From an uncultured Mobiluncus sp. (GTDB lineage Bacteria > Actinomycetota > Actinomycetes > Actinomycetales > Actinomycetaceae), in the NCBI RefSeq assembly GCF_902488535.1, contig NZ_CABTWO010000011.1, positions 1 to 64,000 on the forward strand: a DNA stretch of 64,000 nt, in the 5' to 3' direction. A model generated the notes under the pieces. It searched no databases and was not told the origin of the DNA. It was given only the letters and a program-made list of their open reading frames with translations. Position 1 is the stretch's first letter; each line of letters opens with the position of its first letter. Positions 24,014 through 34,300 of this stretch are shown here, in pieces. The position numbers were made by a program, and so were the translations under genes.

Positions 24014-25078
24014 ATGAAACTGGCAATCAAGTGGGACAATGCCAAAGTTGACGAAACCGGTCGAGTGGCTGGCCACTCCGCCGGCGACACCCTGGTGCGA
24101 CGGATTTTGCGCAACTTCCCCGACTCCATCCTGATTGGCGGCCCCGCCCGCCGCGCCGAAAACTTCAGCGTGGCTCCCATTGAGATGCTCGACCCGAATG
24201 ACACGGCGGTCATCAACATGGACGTCATCGACTCGCCGCGATTGTGGCAAAAAATGCATAACGCCGGGGCGGAAAAACCGCACATCATGAACTTCATGTG
24301 GTGGTCGCCTCGGGAAATGACGACCGTGGAGGGCATCGCCTCAATGGCCCTGTCCTGTGCCCTGTTCCCCACTTTTGCCAACTCGGAACGCACCGCTATG
24401 GAAGTCAGAGAGATAGCCGAGAAATGGACCGTGAAACCGCTGCATGAACAGATGCAGCTGGGGTGGGTGAATTTGGGGTTCCGCCTGGCTCACGTCCGGC
24501 CGCGAGTCGAGACAGAAGTCCCAGTCGTGCTCTACCCCTCGATTTACCTTTCGGCAAAGAAGCGCCCGGATATTTTCTTGGACGTGGTCAACTGGGTACA
24601 CCGCCAGATTCCGCTGCGGGTCGAAATGCGTTTGCATGAAACCCACCTGGTCAGCGAAGCCGCCATGAAGTTTTCCCATCGCGACTGGATTTGGGTGGGG
24701 CCCTTGACCGCCACGCGCCAATCCTACTGGGAGGCTCTGGCGCATACGACCGCTTTCCTGGCGACCACCGAGGAAGAATCCTACGGCATCGAGTACGTGG
24801 AAGCCTTGGGAGCGGGAGTCATCGGCGTCTTTCCTGACCTCGAATGGGCTCACGCCCTGGTGCCGGCGGACTACCCATTTTTCTACCGGTCGGTGGAAGA
24901 AGCCAAGAATATGCTGTGGCAGGTTCTGGTTAAACCCGAGGATGCTCGGAAAAAGATGGACGCGGCAGCCGGCGGTTCGATTCAGACATGGATTGGCGAA
25001 CACCACTCGGACGATGTCTTTGATGAGGCCCTGATTCAACACGTCGTGGACTGGCTGGGCGATATTCCCCACGCCTAG
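24014..25078 (+). CDS. GT-B-fold glycosyltransferase-like protein paired with the pyrophosphatase
   Basis: 354 residues, soluble, no signal or membrane segment. The C-terminal half holds TTEEESYGIEYVEALGAGVIGVFPD near 255-280, which resembles the donor-binding E-x7-E region of family-4-type glycosyltransferases. The N-terminal half (MKLAIKWDNAKVDETGR, then DVIDSPRLWQKM) has no motif I can name. It starts 2 bases after hppA and AAGGGGAATAACC provides the ribosome site, so expression is tied to hppA. Substrate and product are unknown. Confidence 0.6.
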   Translation: MKLAIKWDNAKVDETGRVAGHSAGDTLVRRILRNFPDSILIGGPARRAENFSVAPIEMLDPNDTAVINMDVIDSPRLWQKMHNAGAEKPHIMNFMWWSPREMTTVEGIASMALSCALFPTFANSERTAMEVREIAEKWTVKPLHEQMQLGWVNLGFRLAHVRPRVETEVPVVLYPSIYLSAKKRPDIFLDVVNWVHRQIPLRVEMRLHETHLVSEAAMKFSHRDWIWVGPLTATRQSYWEALAHTTAFLATTEEESYGIEYVEALGAGVIGVFPDLEWAHALVPADYPFFYRSVEEAKNMLWQVLVKPEDARKKMDAAAGGSIQTWIGEHHSDDVFDEALIQHVVDWLGDIPHA

Positions 25079-25197
25079 GGTCTTTCACAAGGGCGGTGGG
25101 GAGCGCTGGCGCTTGATGTCAGGTTCACTAGCGTTCCCGCTCGCCTCCCCGGTAACGTCACGGTTCCGGGTGCTGGGGTGGATAGCAAGGGCGGGCG

Positions 25198-25917
25198 TCA
25201 GCGCACGGGGAGGAGCTGCACGTAAGTGGCTCGAGGGGGAATTTCTGGCGACCGCAACAGGGATTTATAGAAGCGTTTGACGGCAAGTTTCGCAGCATCA
25301 CGGTCGCCTGGGGTGCGGACTGTGACGATCAGTCCCCCCGCCGGGCCGGCTGCGATGGTCTCGATTTCGGTGCCCGTATGGGCTGACAGCGAGCTGAGCA
25401 GTGTCGCGAGTTCAGCATCATCCCAGGCTGGAAGCCAGTCGTCGCCGCTGGCCAGGGCATTCAAAGCGGGCGGCCCCAACAAGATGCTCGGCGCATAGGC
25501 GTGAATCCACTCCGGGTCACGCGCCAAGGGCTTGGCCTCAGTAGCGCTACCCAGTACCACCGGGGCATCCAGCCACAAAAATCCCTCGGTAGCCAAGGCC
25601 GCCAAGGCGATTCGCGAGGGATTGACCAGCAGCGGCCGGTCCTCCGGGTTCGTCAGCTCCGCGAAACGCGTTGCGCTGGAATACACCGGCAGGGCAAACC
25701 CATAGGGGGAATAAACACCCGCAAAAGTCGGTGACTCACAGCTTCCCGAGACCGCCACGGGAGCCTCCACGATGAGGCGCTCCGTTCGCAGCGCTGAAAA
25801 CAGCTCAAACTGCGCTGCCCCGACATCTTTAGCCGCGGCCAGTTCCAGGGCGCGCTGGGTTCCGAGCAGTAAATCGCCACGATCCGACGCGTAAGGATTG
25901 CTTGCCAGATGTTTCAT
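25198..25917 (-). CDS. SseB-family protein
   Basis: 239 residues. The N-terminal SseB-like domain is seen in LFSALRTERLIVEAPV and RPLLVNPSRIALAALA; the segment VYSSATRFAEL between them is also typical. A C-terminal SseB-like second domain (about 140-235) is likely. Family members are small cytoplasmic proteins without a settled function. It lies 36 bases after priA on the same strand at the end of the histidine operon, where actinobacteria often keep such a gene. Confidence 0.75.
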   Translation of the reverse strand: MKHLASNPYASDRGDLLLGTQRALELAAAKDVGAAQFELFSALRTERLIVEAPVAVSGSCESPTFAGVYSPYGFALPVYSSATRFAELTNPEDRPLLVNPSRIALAALATEGFLWLDAPVVLGSATEAKPLARDPEWIHAYAPSILLGPPALNALASGDDWLPAWDDAELATLLSSLSAHTGTEIETIAAGPAGGLIVTVRTPGDRDAAKLAVKRFYKSLLRSPEIPPRATYVQLLPVR

Positions 25918-25953
25918 AGATTTCGCCGCGCTTTCAATCCGAACCCAGAGGCT

Positions 25954-26688
25954 TCATGCCGAGAGGCTCGCCAAAGCTTCGGCTACCGTAAAGCGCCCCT
26001 CATAGATGGCTTTGCCGACGATAACCCCCTCCAGGTTGGGGTGGACCCCCGCCAAGTCCCGCAGGGCTTGCAGGTCGCGCAGGGCGCACACTCCCCCGCT
26101 CGCCACGACTTTTGCCGGGCTGGATTGGCACACATGAGCCAGCAGCTCCAGGTTCGGCCCAGTCAAAGTGCCGTCTTTCGATACATCAGTCACCACGTAA
26201 CGGGCGCAACCCAGGGCGTCCAAATCCCGCACAATCTGGTCCAATAATGGCCCTTCACTGACCCAGCCGCGGCCATAAACCCGCTCGCCGCGCACATCTA
26301 AACCGATTGCGATTCGCTGCCCAAACCGCTCAATGACCGTGGCGCACCACTCGGGATTTTCGATTGCAGCGGTGCCCAGGTTCACGCGCGCCGCTCCGGC
26401 ATCAAGCATTCGGCACAGCGAGTCATCATCACGCAATCCCCCGCTGACCTCAAACTTCAGATCCGGATAGGCCCTCACCAGCGACTCTACCAGGTCAGCG
26501 TTGGAACCTCGCCCGAAAGCGGCGTCCAGGTCGACCAGATGCAGCCAGCGCGCCCCGGCGGCCAGGAACTCTGCGGCAACTTGTACAGGCTCACCATAGA
26601 CTTTTTCGGTTCCGGCTTTACCTTCGGTCAGCCGAGTCGCCTTTCCGTCAACCAGGTCAATTGCTGGTAACAGCACCATTTGTGTCAT
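25954..26688 (-). CDS. priA: PriA: phosphoribosyl isomerase (HisA/TrpF bifunctional type)
   Basis: 244 residues, TIM barrel. It isomerises ProFAR to PRFAR in histidine synthesis and, in actinobacteria, usually also phosphoribosylanthranilate in tryptophan synthesis. Catalytic acid/base aspartates are D11 (LPAIDLVDGK) and the TDVSKDG motif near 167-173; R140/W142 in GRGWVSEG match the arginine-tryptophan pair that PriA swings between substrates. WLHLVDLDAAFGRGSN is actinobacterial PriA wording. Bifunctionality is inferred. Confidence 0.93.
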   Translation of the reverse strand: MTQMVLLPAIDLVDGKATRLTEGKAGTEKVYGEPVQVAAEFLAAGARWLHLVDLDAAFGRGSNADLVESLVRAYPDLKFEVSGGLRDDDSLCRMLDAGAARVNLGTAAIENPEWCATVIERFGQRIAIGLDVRGERVYGRGWVSEGPLLDQIVRDLDALGCARYVVTDVSKDGTLTGPNLELLAHVCQSSPAKVVASGGVCALRDLQALRDLAGVHPNLEGVIVGKAIYEGRFTVAEALASLSA

Positions 26689-26725
26689 TGAGAGTCCTTT
26701 CCGGGGTCTTTGCGACCCGCTACCT

Positions 26726-27379
26726 CTAGAGCATCTCTAACCAGTTTGCGAACACGCGTGCCCCGGCCGGTCCAGACTTTTCCGGGTGGAACTGGGTGGC
26801 GCACAAGGCCCGGTTTTCCACGGCCGCCACAAAATCGGCTCCGTAATGTGCCCAAGACACCAGCGGGGGGCGGAACAGCCGCCGTGATTCCTCATCCATT
26901 CCCAAGGCCTCTGCGGGGTCACTGAGGCAAGCATAAGAGTGCACAAAATAGAACCTCTGTCCGTCAAGCCCCGCCAGCAACTGCGACTGCGCTGGGACAT
27001 GCACTTTTGACCAGCCCATATGCGGTAAACGCGCCGCCGGCAAAGCCGTCACCATTCCGGGCCACTGATCCAGTCCGGCAGTCACTTCCCCGTTTTCGTC
27101 GCCGCTTTCAAACATGACCTGCAGCCCGACGCAAATGCCCAGTACCGGGCGGCCTCCGGCGAGCCGACGCTCAATCATCTGGGGTGCCCGCGAGGCTTGC
27201 AGGGAACGCATCACCGCCGCAAACGCTCCCACTCCCGGAACCACCAAACCGTCTGCTTGGGCAACTTCCGTCGCGTCAGCTGAGAGAGACACCCGCGCTC
27301 CCGCCCGCTCGAGGGCGTGCGCAACGGAAAGCACATTGCCGTAACCGTGATCCAGAACGACAACTTGAGGGGCGGTCAT
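26726..27379 (-). CDS. hisH: Imidazole glycerol phosphate synthase glutaminase subunit
   Basis: 217 residues, class I glutamine amidotransferase. The nucleophile is C83 in GICVGLQVMFE and the His/Glu pair is H198/E200 in QFHPEKS. It hands ammonia to HisF, whose gene is not in this window. Its ATG overlaps the stop of the preceding unknown gene (ATGA). Confidence 0.96.
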   Translation of the reverse strand: MTAPQVVVLDHGYGNVLSVAHALERAGARVSLSADATEVAQADGLVVPGVGAFAAVMRSLQASRAPQMIERRLAGGRPVLGICVGLQVMFESGDENGEVTAGLDQWPGMVTALPAARLPHMGWSKVHVPAQSQLLAGLDGQRFYFVHSYACLSDPAEALGMDEESRRLFRPPLVSWAHYGADFVAAVENRALCATQFHPEKSGPAGARVFANWLEML

Positions 27380-28161
27380 GAGGCGTCCCCCCGCCCTTCT
27401 GAATCCGCACCCCAGGCCGCGTCGTCACCGGAATCAGCCTGACCACGTTGGCGCCGGCGTTCCTCACGGGATTCTATGATGCCTTTACCCAGCATTCGCA
27501 GCGCTTTCCAGCGGGGCATATCGACGGTATCTACCGCCCCGTCCACGTCCGCCGGATTAACCCGCCCCAGCACTAGGTCTTCAATCACGATAGGCATCTG
27601 CGCGATGACCAGTCCGGCCGGCAAATCCGTCTCAAAAGCCTGATTGGACCAGCGACCCGCCAGAACCTGACCGGTCACTCCGGGCTCCTGTTCGGTACCG
27701 GGAGCCAGCAGAGCAGAAAACACCACCACCGGCATCCGAATAATCTCGGTGAGCGTGGACGCGACCGTATCCAAATCCGAGTCCAGCTCATTGAGGCTTT
27801 CCACCAGCAGCGCCATTCCCCACTGTTCTTCGGTCAGCTCCAAGTTTTGCACCACCAGCGCCCCGGCATCCGTCGGCACCACCACTGCTGAGATGCCGCT
27901 CAACGCACACAGCGCCCCCAAGGCTTCCGCCGAGGCGACCGGGGTCAGGAAACATGCGGTGGCACGCCTGTCCACCAGCGGAGGCTCGGGCTCTTCCGGT
28001 AAATCCAGCGTTTCGTCCGAACCTGTCACCGGGGATTCGGGCTCAAAGTCAACATCTCCGAGTTTGGCGATGAGGTCGGCAAACTCGGCATCGTAGGCTT
28101 GCTGATCGCCAGGTTTGTCCCCTCTGTCCTCGGGATTTCGGGGTTCTTGCGGTTCACTCAT
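27376..28161 (-). CDS. Unknown protein encoded inside the histidine operon
   Basis: 261 residues from ATG 28161 (GGGAAGG six bases upstream; a GTG directly before it is too close). The first ~75 residues are acidic and disordered. The middle (~65-205) is a hydrophobic alpha/beta core with CFLTPVASAEALGALCALSG and EEQWGMALLVESLNEL, vaguely SseB-like; the last 35 residues are charged. No catalytic motif is visible. It lies between hisB (18 bases) and hisH (4-base overlap), so it is co-expressed with the pathway; a structural or regulatory role is guesswork. Confidence 0.65.
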   Translation of the reverse strand: MSEPQEPRNPEDRGDKPGDQQAYDAEFADLIAKLGDVDFEPESPVTGSDETLDLPEEPEPPLVDRRATACFLTPVASAEALGALCALSGISAVVVPTDAGALVVQNLELTEEQWGMALLVESLNELDSDLDTVASTLTEIIRMPVVVFSALLAPGTEQEPGVTGQVLAGRWSNQAFETDLPAGLVIAQMPIVIEDLVLGRVNPADVDGAVDTVDMPRWKALRMLGKGIIESREERRRQRGQADSGDDAAWGADSEGRGDAS

Positions 28162-28179
28162 CACTAGCCTTCCCCGACG

Positions 28180-28794
28180 TTACAGAGTTCCTTTGGTGGA
28201 GGGGACGCCCACCACCCGCGGATCGTATTCCACCGCGGCCTTTAACGCCCGCGCCAAGGCTTTGAATTGGGCCTCCACGATGTGATGCGGATCGCGTCCC
28301 GCCAACAGGCGCAGGTGCAGGCATATCCCGGCATTCAGCGCCAGGGACTCAAACACGTGATAAGTCAACGAACCGGTAAAGTGCCCGCCGATGAGGTGAT
28401 ACTGCTGGCCTTCCGGTTCCCCTTCACAGACGACGTGGGGCCGTCCCGCCAAATCCACCACGGCGTGAGCCAAAGCCTCGTCCAGCGGCACGCACGCGTC
28501 GCCGAAACGGCGGATACCGGCCTTGTCCCCCAACGCTTCGCGCAGAGCCTGCCCCAAAACAATAGCCGTATCCTCCACCGTGTGATGGACATCAATGTCG
28601 GTGTCTCCCGAGGCTGCAATGTCCAAATCAATCAGGGAGTGACGCGCCAAAGCGGTGAGCATGTGGTCATAGAACGGAACCGTAGTGTGTATGTTGGCCT
28701 GGCCGGTTCCGTCCAGGTTCACCCGCACCTTTACCTGAGATTCCGACGTTTCCCGCGTGACCTGCGCCACCCGGGGGGTTCGAGTTTCGTTCAT
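28180..28794 (-). CDS. hisB: Imidazoleglycerol-phosphate dehydratase
   Basis: 204 residues, monofunctional form. Sixth step of histidine synthesis. The metal-binding DVHHTVEDTAI motif and its second copy DPHHIVEAQFKAL are intact. It overlaps hisC by 4 bases. Confidence 0.97.
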   Translation of the reverse strand: MNETRTPRVAQVTRETSESQVKVRVNLDGTGQANIHTTVPFYDHMLTALARHSLIDLDIAASGDTDIDVHHTVEDTAIVLGQALREALGDKAGIRRFGDACVPLDEALAHAVVDLAGRPHVVCEGEPEGQQYHLIGGHFTGSLTYHVFESLALNAGICLHLRLLAGRDPHHIVEAQFKALARALKAAVEYDPRVVGVPSTKGTL

Positions 28795-29930
28795 TGCAAT
28801 ACCTCCTTTAGGGCGGAAAGAAACAGCTCAGTTTCCTCCTCGGTGCCCACGCTGGCTCGTAGCCAGCCATCGGGTCCGACTACGCGAATCAACACGCCGC
28901 GGTCAAGCAAATCTTGCCAGACTTTTTGGCGGTCGCTGAACTTTCCAAAGAAAACAAAGTTCGTATCCGATTCTGCCACGCTCAACCCCATTTCTCGCAG
29001 GGTTTGCACCATCAGGTCGCGAGTGTGGCGCATTTTGTCCACCTGGGCTTGCAGCAAATCTGACTGGGACAGCGCCGCCAGAGCTGCCGCCTGAGTCAGA
29101 GCCGACAGATGATAAGGCAATCGCACCAGCATGAGCTGGGAAATAATCTGGGGACGAGCCGCCAAGTACCCCAACCGCAATCCGGCCATCGCGAAAGCCT
29201 TGGACATAGTTCTGGACACCACCAGGTGCGGGTGCGCCGCCAACAGTTCCAAAGCGGAAGGCACCCCGTCACGGCGAAACTCGCCGTAGGCCTCGTCAAT
29301 GACCACCAGGGTCGCGCTCCCCTGCGGTCCGCTGGTGCGAGTAAAACTCAGGATTTCAGCCACGTCCGCGGAGCTCAGGTGGGTTCCCGTGGGATTGTTG
29401 GGGGAAGCCAGCACCAGCAGCGCCGGGTGTGCGCGGTCTACGGCTTGCTTCAACGCAGCCACGTCCACGGAGAAATCCTCTCGCCGCGGCACGTCCAGCA
29501 ACTCGGTCAAGGTGTTGCGGGCATATTCGGGATACATCGAGTACGTGGGCGAGGACGACAGCGCCGGATGTCCCGGTCCCCCAAAAGCGCTGAACAGATG
29601 ATGCATGACCTCGTTGGAGCCATTGGCGGCCCACAACCATTCCGGAGCCACCCGCACTCCGGATTCCCGCTCCAGATAATCGCTCAGGGCAAGGCGTAGA
29701 GCCGGAAAATCCCGGTCGGGATAACGATTCAAGCTGCCCGCCGCCTCGTGCACCGCCGCGGTAATTGCCTCTACCACCGGAGCCGGCACCGGATAGGGGT
29801 TTTCATTCACATTGATGGCCACCGGCACCTGCAGCTGCGGCGCCCCGTAGGGTTCGAGCCCCGCCAAGTCCTCCCGCAAGGGCAGTTGCATGGCGTCATC
29901 GGGCGTGACGAGGGCGTCTGTTGCGCTCAT
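28791..29930 (-). CDS. hisC: Histidinol-phosphate aminotransferase
   Basis: 379 residues, PLP-dependent aminotransferase of fold type I. The pyridoxal lysine lies in SRTMSKAFAMAGLRLGY, the substrate region in VAINVNENPYPVP and the Asp contact in VIDEAYGEF. It starts directly after the hisD stop (TAG-ATG) without a gap. Confidence 0.96.
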   Translation of the reverse strand: MSATDALVTPDDAMQLPLREDLAGLEPYGAPQLQVPVAINVNENPYPVPAPVVEAITAAVHEAAGSLNRYPDRDFPALRLALSDYLERESGVRVAPEWLWAANGSNEVMHHLFSAFGGPGHPALSSSPTYSMYPEYARNTLTELLDVPRREDFSVDVAALKQAVDRAHPALLVLASPNNPTGTHLSSADVAEILSFTRTSGPQGSATLVVIDEAYGEFRRDGVPSALELLAAHPHLVVSRTMSKAFAMAGLRLGYLAARPQIISQLMLVRLPYHLSALTQAAALAALSQSDLLQAQVDKMRHTRDLMVQTLREMGLSVAESDTNFVFFGKFSDRQKVWQDLLDRGVLIRVVGPDGWLRASVGTEEETELFLSALKEVLQ

Positions 29931-31262
29931 CTACTTGCCTTCCCGACGTGCCAGCAGGGACGCCCCGTGGCCTTCCAGGTCCTCCGCATGGCTGAATACG
30001 ATTAGGCGGTCGGTCAGCGCGTCTGCGGCCTGTTGGGTGTATTCAATCTGTTGCACGGACTTCAGAAAAGCCATCACGTTCAGGCCCGAAGCGTGGGAGG
30101 CCGTGCCTCCGGTGGGCAAGACGTGGTTGGAGCCTGCCAGGTAGTCCCCCAGCGGCACCGGGGTGTAGTCGCCGACAAAGATTGCCCCCGCATTGTGAAT
30201 TTTTGCTGCCACTTCGCGGGCATCAGCAGTTTGAATTTCGAGGTGTTCGGCTCCGTAAGCGTTCGCCACGGCGATGGATTGTTCGATATCCCGAGTGAGG
30301 ATGGCGCCCGACTGCGGTCCGGATAGGGCGGTGGTGATACGTTCGTGGTGGTCACGTTGGGGCACAAGGCGCTCCAGTTCCGCTCTCACCTGGGTCACAA
30401 GTTCGGTTGAGTCGGTAATCAGGACCGAGGCGGCTGCCGGGTCGTGTTCGGCTTGGCTGATTAAATCCGCAGCGACAAATTTCGGCGTGGCGCTGCTATC
30501 AGCAATGATGGCAATCTCGGTGGTGCCGGCTTCCGCGTCGATACCGCAGACACTGGACACCACGCGTTTCGCGGCCGCGACGTAGATATTGCCCGGACCG
30601 GTAACGACGTCCACAGGCTCCACCAAAACCTGACCATCGTCTGGCGTTTCGCCCTTTGCCCCGTAGGCAAACGCACCAATCGCTCCGGCCCCGCCCATGG
30701 CATAGACTTCGGTCACACCCAATAAGGCGCAGGTCGCCAGCACGGTGGGGTGTACCGAGCCGTCGAAAGCCCGCTGCGCCGGGGAGGCCAGAGCAATCTG
30801 GTCCACCCCCGCCACTTGTGCCGCCACCACGTTCATGATGACCGAGCTGGGATAGACCGCGAGCCCGCCCGGCACGTACAGACCCACGCGCCGCACCGGA
30901 ATCCAGCGTTGCGTAACGGTGCCGCCGGGAATAATCTCGGTGACGACCGGGCGAGGCAGCTGCGCCTCGTGACCCTTCCGGTTATTGGCGATGGAAGTTT
31001 CAATCGCTTCGCGCAGCCCCGGATCCAGTTCCTGTAAAGCTCGCTCAATTTCAGCCGCCGGGACCCGCAACAGGCGGGGACGCACCTGGTCGAACTGCTC
31101 GGCTTGGTCGCGCAGGGCTTTCGCCCCTTCGCGGCGCACCTCCTCGATTAGGGGCGCCACCGCCTCCACCGCCCGCTCGACATTGAGGGCCGCCCGGGGA
31201 AGCCGCTCGCGCAGCACCGCGGCATCCACGTTTTCTTTTGAAAAATCCAATACGTTGAACAC
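29931..31262 (-). CDS. hisD: Histidinol dehydrogenase
   Basis: 443 residues from GTG 31262 (VFNVLDFSKENVD). A longer frame from 31322 is rejected because alignment with the family begins at this GTG and because TAATAT/TATAAA promoter sequence lies immediately before it. Two NAD-dependent oxidations make histidine from histidinol. Zinc and substrate residues are in DLISQAEHDP, AYGAEHLEIQ and NAGAIFVGDYTPVPLGDY. First gene of the hisD-C-B-x-H-priA-sseB series; hisG, hisE/I and hisF are not in the window. Confidence 0.95.
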   Translation of the reverse strand: MFNVLDFSKENVDAAVLRERLPRAALNVERAVEAVAPLIEEVRREGAKALRDQAEQFDQVRPRLLRVPAAEIERALQELDPGLREAIETSIANNRKGHEAQLPRPVVTEIIPGGTVTQRWIPVRRVGLYVPGGLAVYPSSVIMNVVAAQVAGVDQIALASPAQRAFDGSVHPTVLATCALLGVTEVYAMGGAGAIGAFAYGAKGETPDDGQVLVEPVDVVTGPGNIYVAAAKRVVSSVCGIDAEAGTTEIAIIADSSATPKFVAADLISQAEHDPAAASVLITDSTELVTQVRAELERLVPQRDHHERITTALSGPQSGAILTRDIEQSIAVANAYGAEHLEIQTADAREVAAKIHNAGAIFVGDYTPVPLGDYLAGSNHVLPTGGTASHASGLNVMAFLKSVQQIEYTQQAADALTDRLIVFSHAEDLEGHGASLLARREGK

Positions 31263-31277
31263 GGTATTTATATTAAC
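31263..31277 (-). promoter_or_regulatory. -10 element of the histidine operon, consistent with a leaderless mRNA
   Basis: On the minus strand GTTAATATAAATACC directly abuts GTG 31262. TAATAT (31275-31270) ends 7 bases before the G, the normal distance to a transcription start, and no Shine-Dalgarno is present. No good -35 is seen. Confidence 0.6.
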
Positions 31278-31385
31278 AGCTAACTGACCAGCCCCGAAAA
31301 CCCCGCAAACCCGGTGCGTCAAGACGACCCGCCTGGTGAAAAACCGCGAGGAACTACCGGGACAACCCGCAGCGTGGAAACCCAG

Positions 31386-34300
31386 CTAGCTGCCGGTGTC
31401 GAACAGGGTGTCCGCCGGGGGATCTTGAGACTGGTCGGGATTCGGATCCAGTTCGGCCAGTTCGGCGGCCGCTGTGGATTCTAAGGGGTTAGTTCCCGGA
31501 GTGATAATCGAGTCATACCCCAGCATGGCGCGCAGCTCACCTAAGAAATCCGGACCGGCGTTCACCAGGCGTTCGGGACCCAAGTCCAGGACTTGCAGCT
31601 CCCCTTGCTCCAAAATATGCAGACGCACGGGAGCCTGGCCGGGGAAACGATCCAGCAGAGCCCCAAAGGCGCGCATATTTTCTGGGGTGCAGCGCTCGGC
31701 AGGCAGCAATAGATCGACTTCGTCCAAGTGATCCAGATGCAACGATAATTTCGGCACGCTCAGGTCGCTGCCATAGATCGAAACGGATTCATCCTCGCGA
31801 CGCAGCCGTCCGCCGACCACCACGATATTGTCTTGGACCAGGTCAGCGGCAATGTTTTCGTAGGTTTTCGCAAAGAACAGCACTTCCACAGAGCCGGTCA
31901 TGTCTTCGATTTTCGCGATCGCCCACTGCTGGCCGGAACTTTTGGAAATTTTTACGTTCACCGCTGTTACCAGACCGGCAATTTTTACTCGGGAATCATT
32001 GCCTTTGCCCTCGTCCGAGGTCAAATCCACGATACGGTCCTCAGCTAGGCCTTCCAACACCCGTTTCATTCCCGAAAGGGGGTGGTCCGAGACGTACATC
32101 CCCAACATTTCACGTTCAAACGCGAGCAGTTTATTCTTGGGCCACTCCGGGATATCGGGTATATCGATATTGGCCGAGCCCAGTAAATTGTCTGGGGAAT
32201 CTGCTCCATCCATCTCTAAGGCAGTAAACAGGTCGAACTGTCCGTTGGACTCTTGGCGTTTCGTGGATACCACCGCTTCCACTGCCTGCTCATGAATCGC
32301 GGTGAGCGCGCGGCGCGAGGCTCCGAACGTGTCAAAAGCCCCGGCCTTAATCAGCGAACCGATGGTGCGTTTGTTGCAAACCTCCGCCGGAACTTTCTTC
32401 AGAAAATCGGAAAAGGAAGTGTAGGCGCCTTTTTCTTGGCGCGCCTTGATGATTTCCGCCACCACGTTTTCTCCGACGTTACGAATCGAGGCCAAGCCAA
32501 AACGAATGTCGTTGCCGTCAGGTGCAAAAGCCCCGTAGGACTGGTTCACGTCAGGAGGCAAAACCTTAATCCCCATGCGGCGCACCTCGTTCAAATACAT
32601 TCCCAGCTTGTCTTTATCTGTCTGGGTGGTCAGCACGGCCGCCATATACTCAGTCGGGAAGTTCGCCTTAAGATAAGCGGTCCAGTAGGCAATTAGCCCG
32701 TAAGCCGCCGAGTGAGATTTGTTGAACGCGTAGTCGGCGAAAGGTACCAGGATATCCCACAGGGTTTTACAGCAATCCTCCGAGTAGTGGTTAGCAATCA
32801 TCCCGTCGTGGAACTTCACGTACTGTTCGGCCAGGACGTCTTTCTTCTTTTTCCCCATGGCCTTACGCAAAATATCGGCCTGCCCCAGGGTAAATCCGGC
32901 GACTTTCTGGGCGATAGCCATGACCTGTTCCTGGTAGATAATCAGGCCGTAGGTGTAGCCGAGGATATCTTTCAGCGGTTCCTCCAGCTCACGATGAATC
33001 GGCTCAATCTTTTGCAACCCGTTCTTGCGAAATGCGTAATTCGTGTGGGAATTCGCTCCCATCGGCCCGGGCCGATAGAGTGCCACAAGAGCGGAAATAT
33101 CGTCGAACTCGGTAGGCCGCAACTGCTTCAGCAAGGTGCGCATCCCCCCACCATCGAGCTGGAACACTCCCAAGGTCTCGCCCGTGGACAACAGTTCGTA
33201 AGTCGCCTCATCGTCAACATCCAAACGTTCCAGGTCGGGCGGGGTTTTCCCGTTAATCTTGATGTTGTCCAAGGCATCGGAAATAATGGTCAGGTTCTTT
33301 AGCCCCAGGAAGTCCATCTTTAGCAGGCCCAGGTGTTCACAAGTTGGGTAGTCAAACTGGGTAATCATGGCTCCGTCTTGCGGGCGTTTCATCATCGGAA
33401 TGACGTCAGTCAAGGTTTCCCGCGACATGATGACCGCACACGCGTGTACCCCCCACTGGCGCACCATGCCTTCCACCCCAGCTGCCAGGTCAAAAATTTG
33501 GCGATTAAACTGGTCCTCGGCCACGACTTTGCGGAATTCCTCAGCTTCCTTGTATCGGGAATGCTGCGAATCGTATATGCCGGACAACGGTATGTCCTTA
33601 CCCATGACCGCCGGCGGCATCGCCTTGGTGAGCTTTTCCCCTTTAGAGAAATCCGCGCCAGAAATGCGCGCTGCGTCCTTAAGGGCTTGCTTTGATTTAA
33701 TCGTGCCGTAGGTCACGACCTGGGACACTTTGTCCTTGCCGTATTTGCGGGTCACGTAGTCAATCACGTCCTGACGGCGGCGATCGTCGAAGTCCACGTC
33801 GATATCCGGCATGGACACCCGCTCCGGGTTGAGGAAACGTTCAAACAGCAGCCCGTGCTTGATGGGGTCCAAATCCGTGATACGCATGGCGTAGGCGACC
33901 ATGGAACCAGCACCGGAGCCGCGCCCCGGCCCGACCCGAATCCCGTTGTCTTTCGCCCACTGGATGTAATCCGAAACAATCAGGAAGTACGAGGGGAATC
34001 CCATCTGGATAATAATCTCAACCTCGTAGTCGGCGCGTTTGCGGACTTCCTCAGATATCCCGTTCGGGAACCGGTACTGTAAGCCACGTTCGACTTCCTT
34101 AATAAACCAAGACACCTCGTCCTCTCCGGCTGGCACCGGGAAAACTGGCATGAAGGTGCCTTCCTTCACATCCGGGAATTCGACGTCGCACTGCTCGGCA
34201 ATCAACAGGGTATTGTCCAGAGCCTCAGGGATTTCCGCAAACAGTTCGTGCATTTCCCCGCTGGGTCGCAGATAGTAGTCCGTGCCATCAAAGCGGAACC

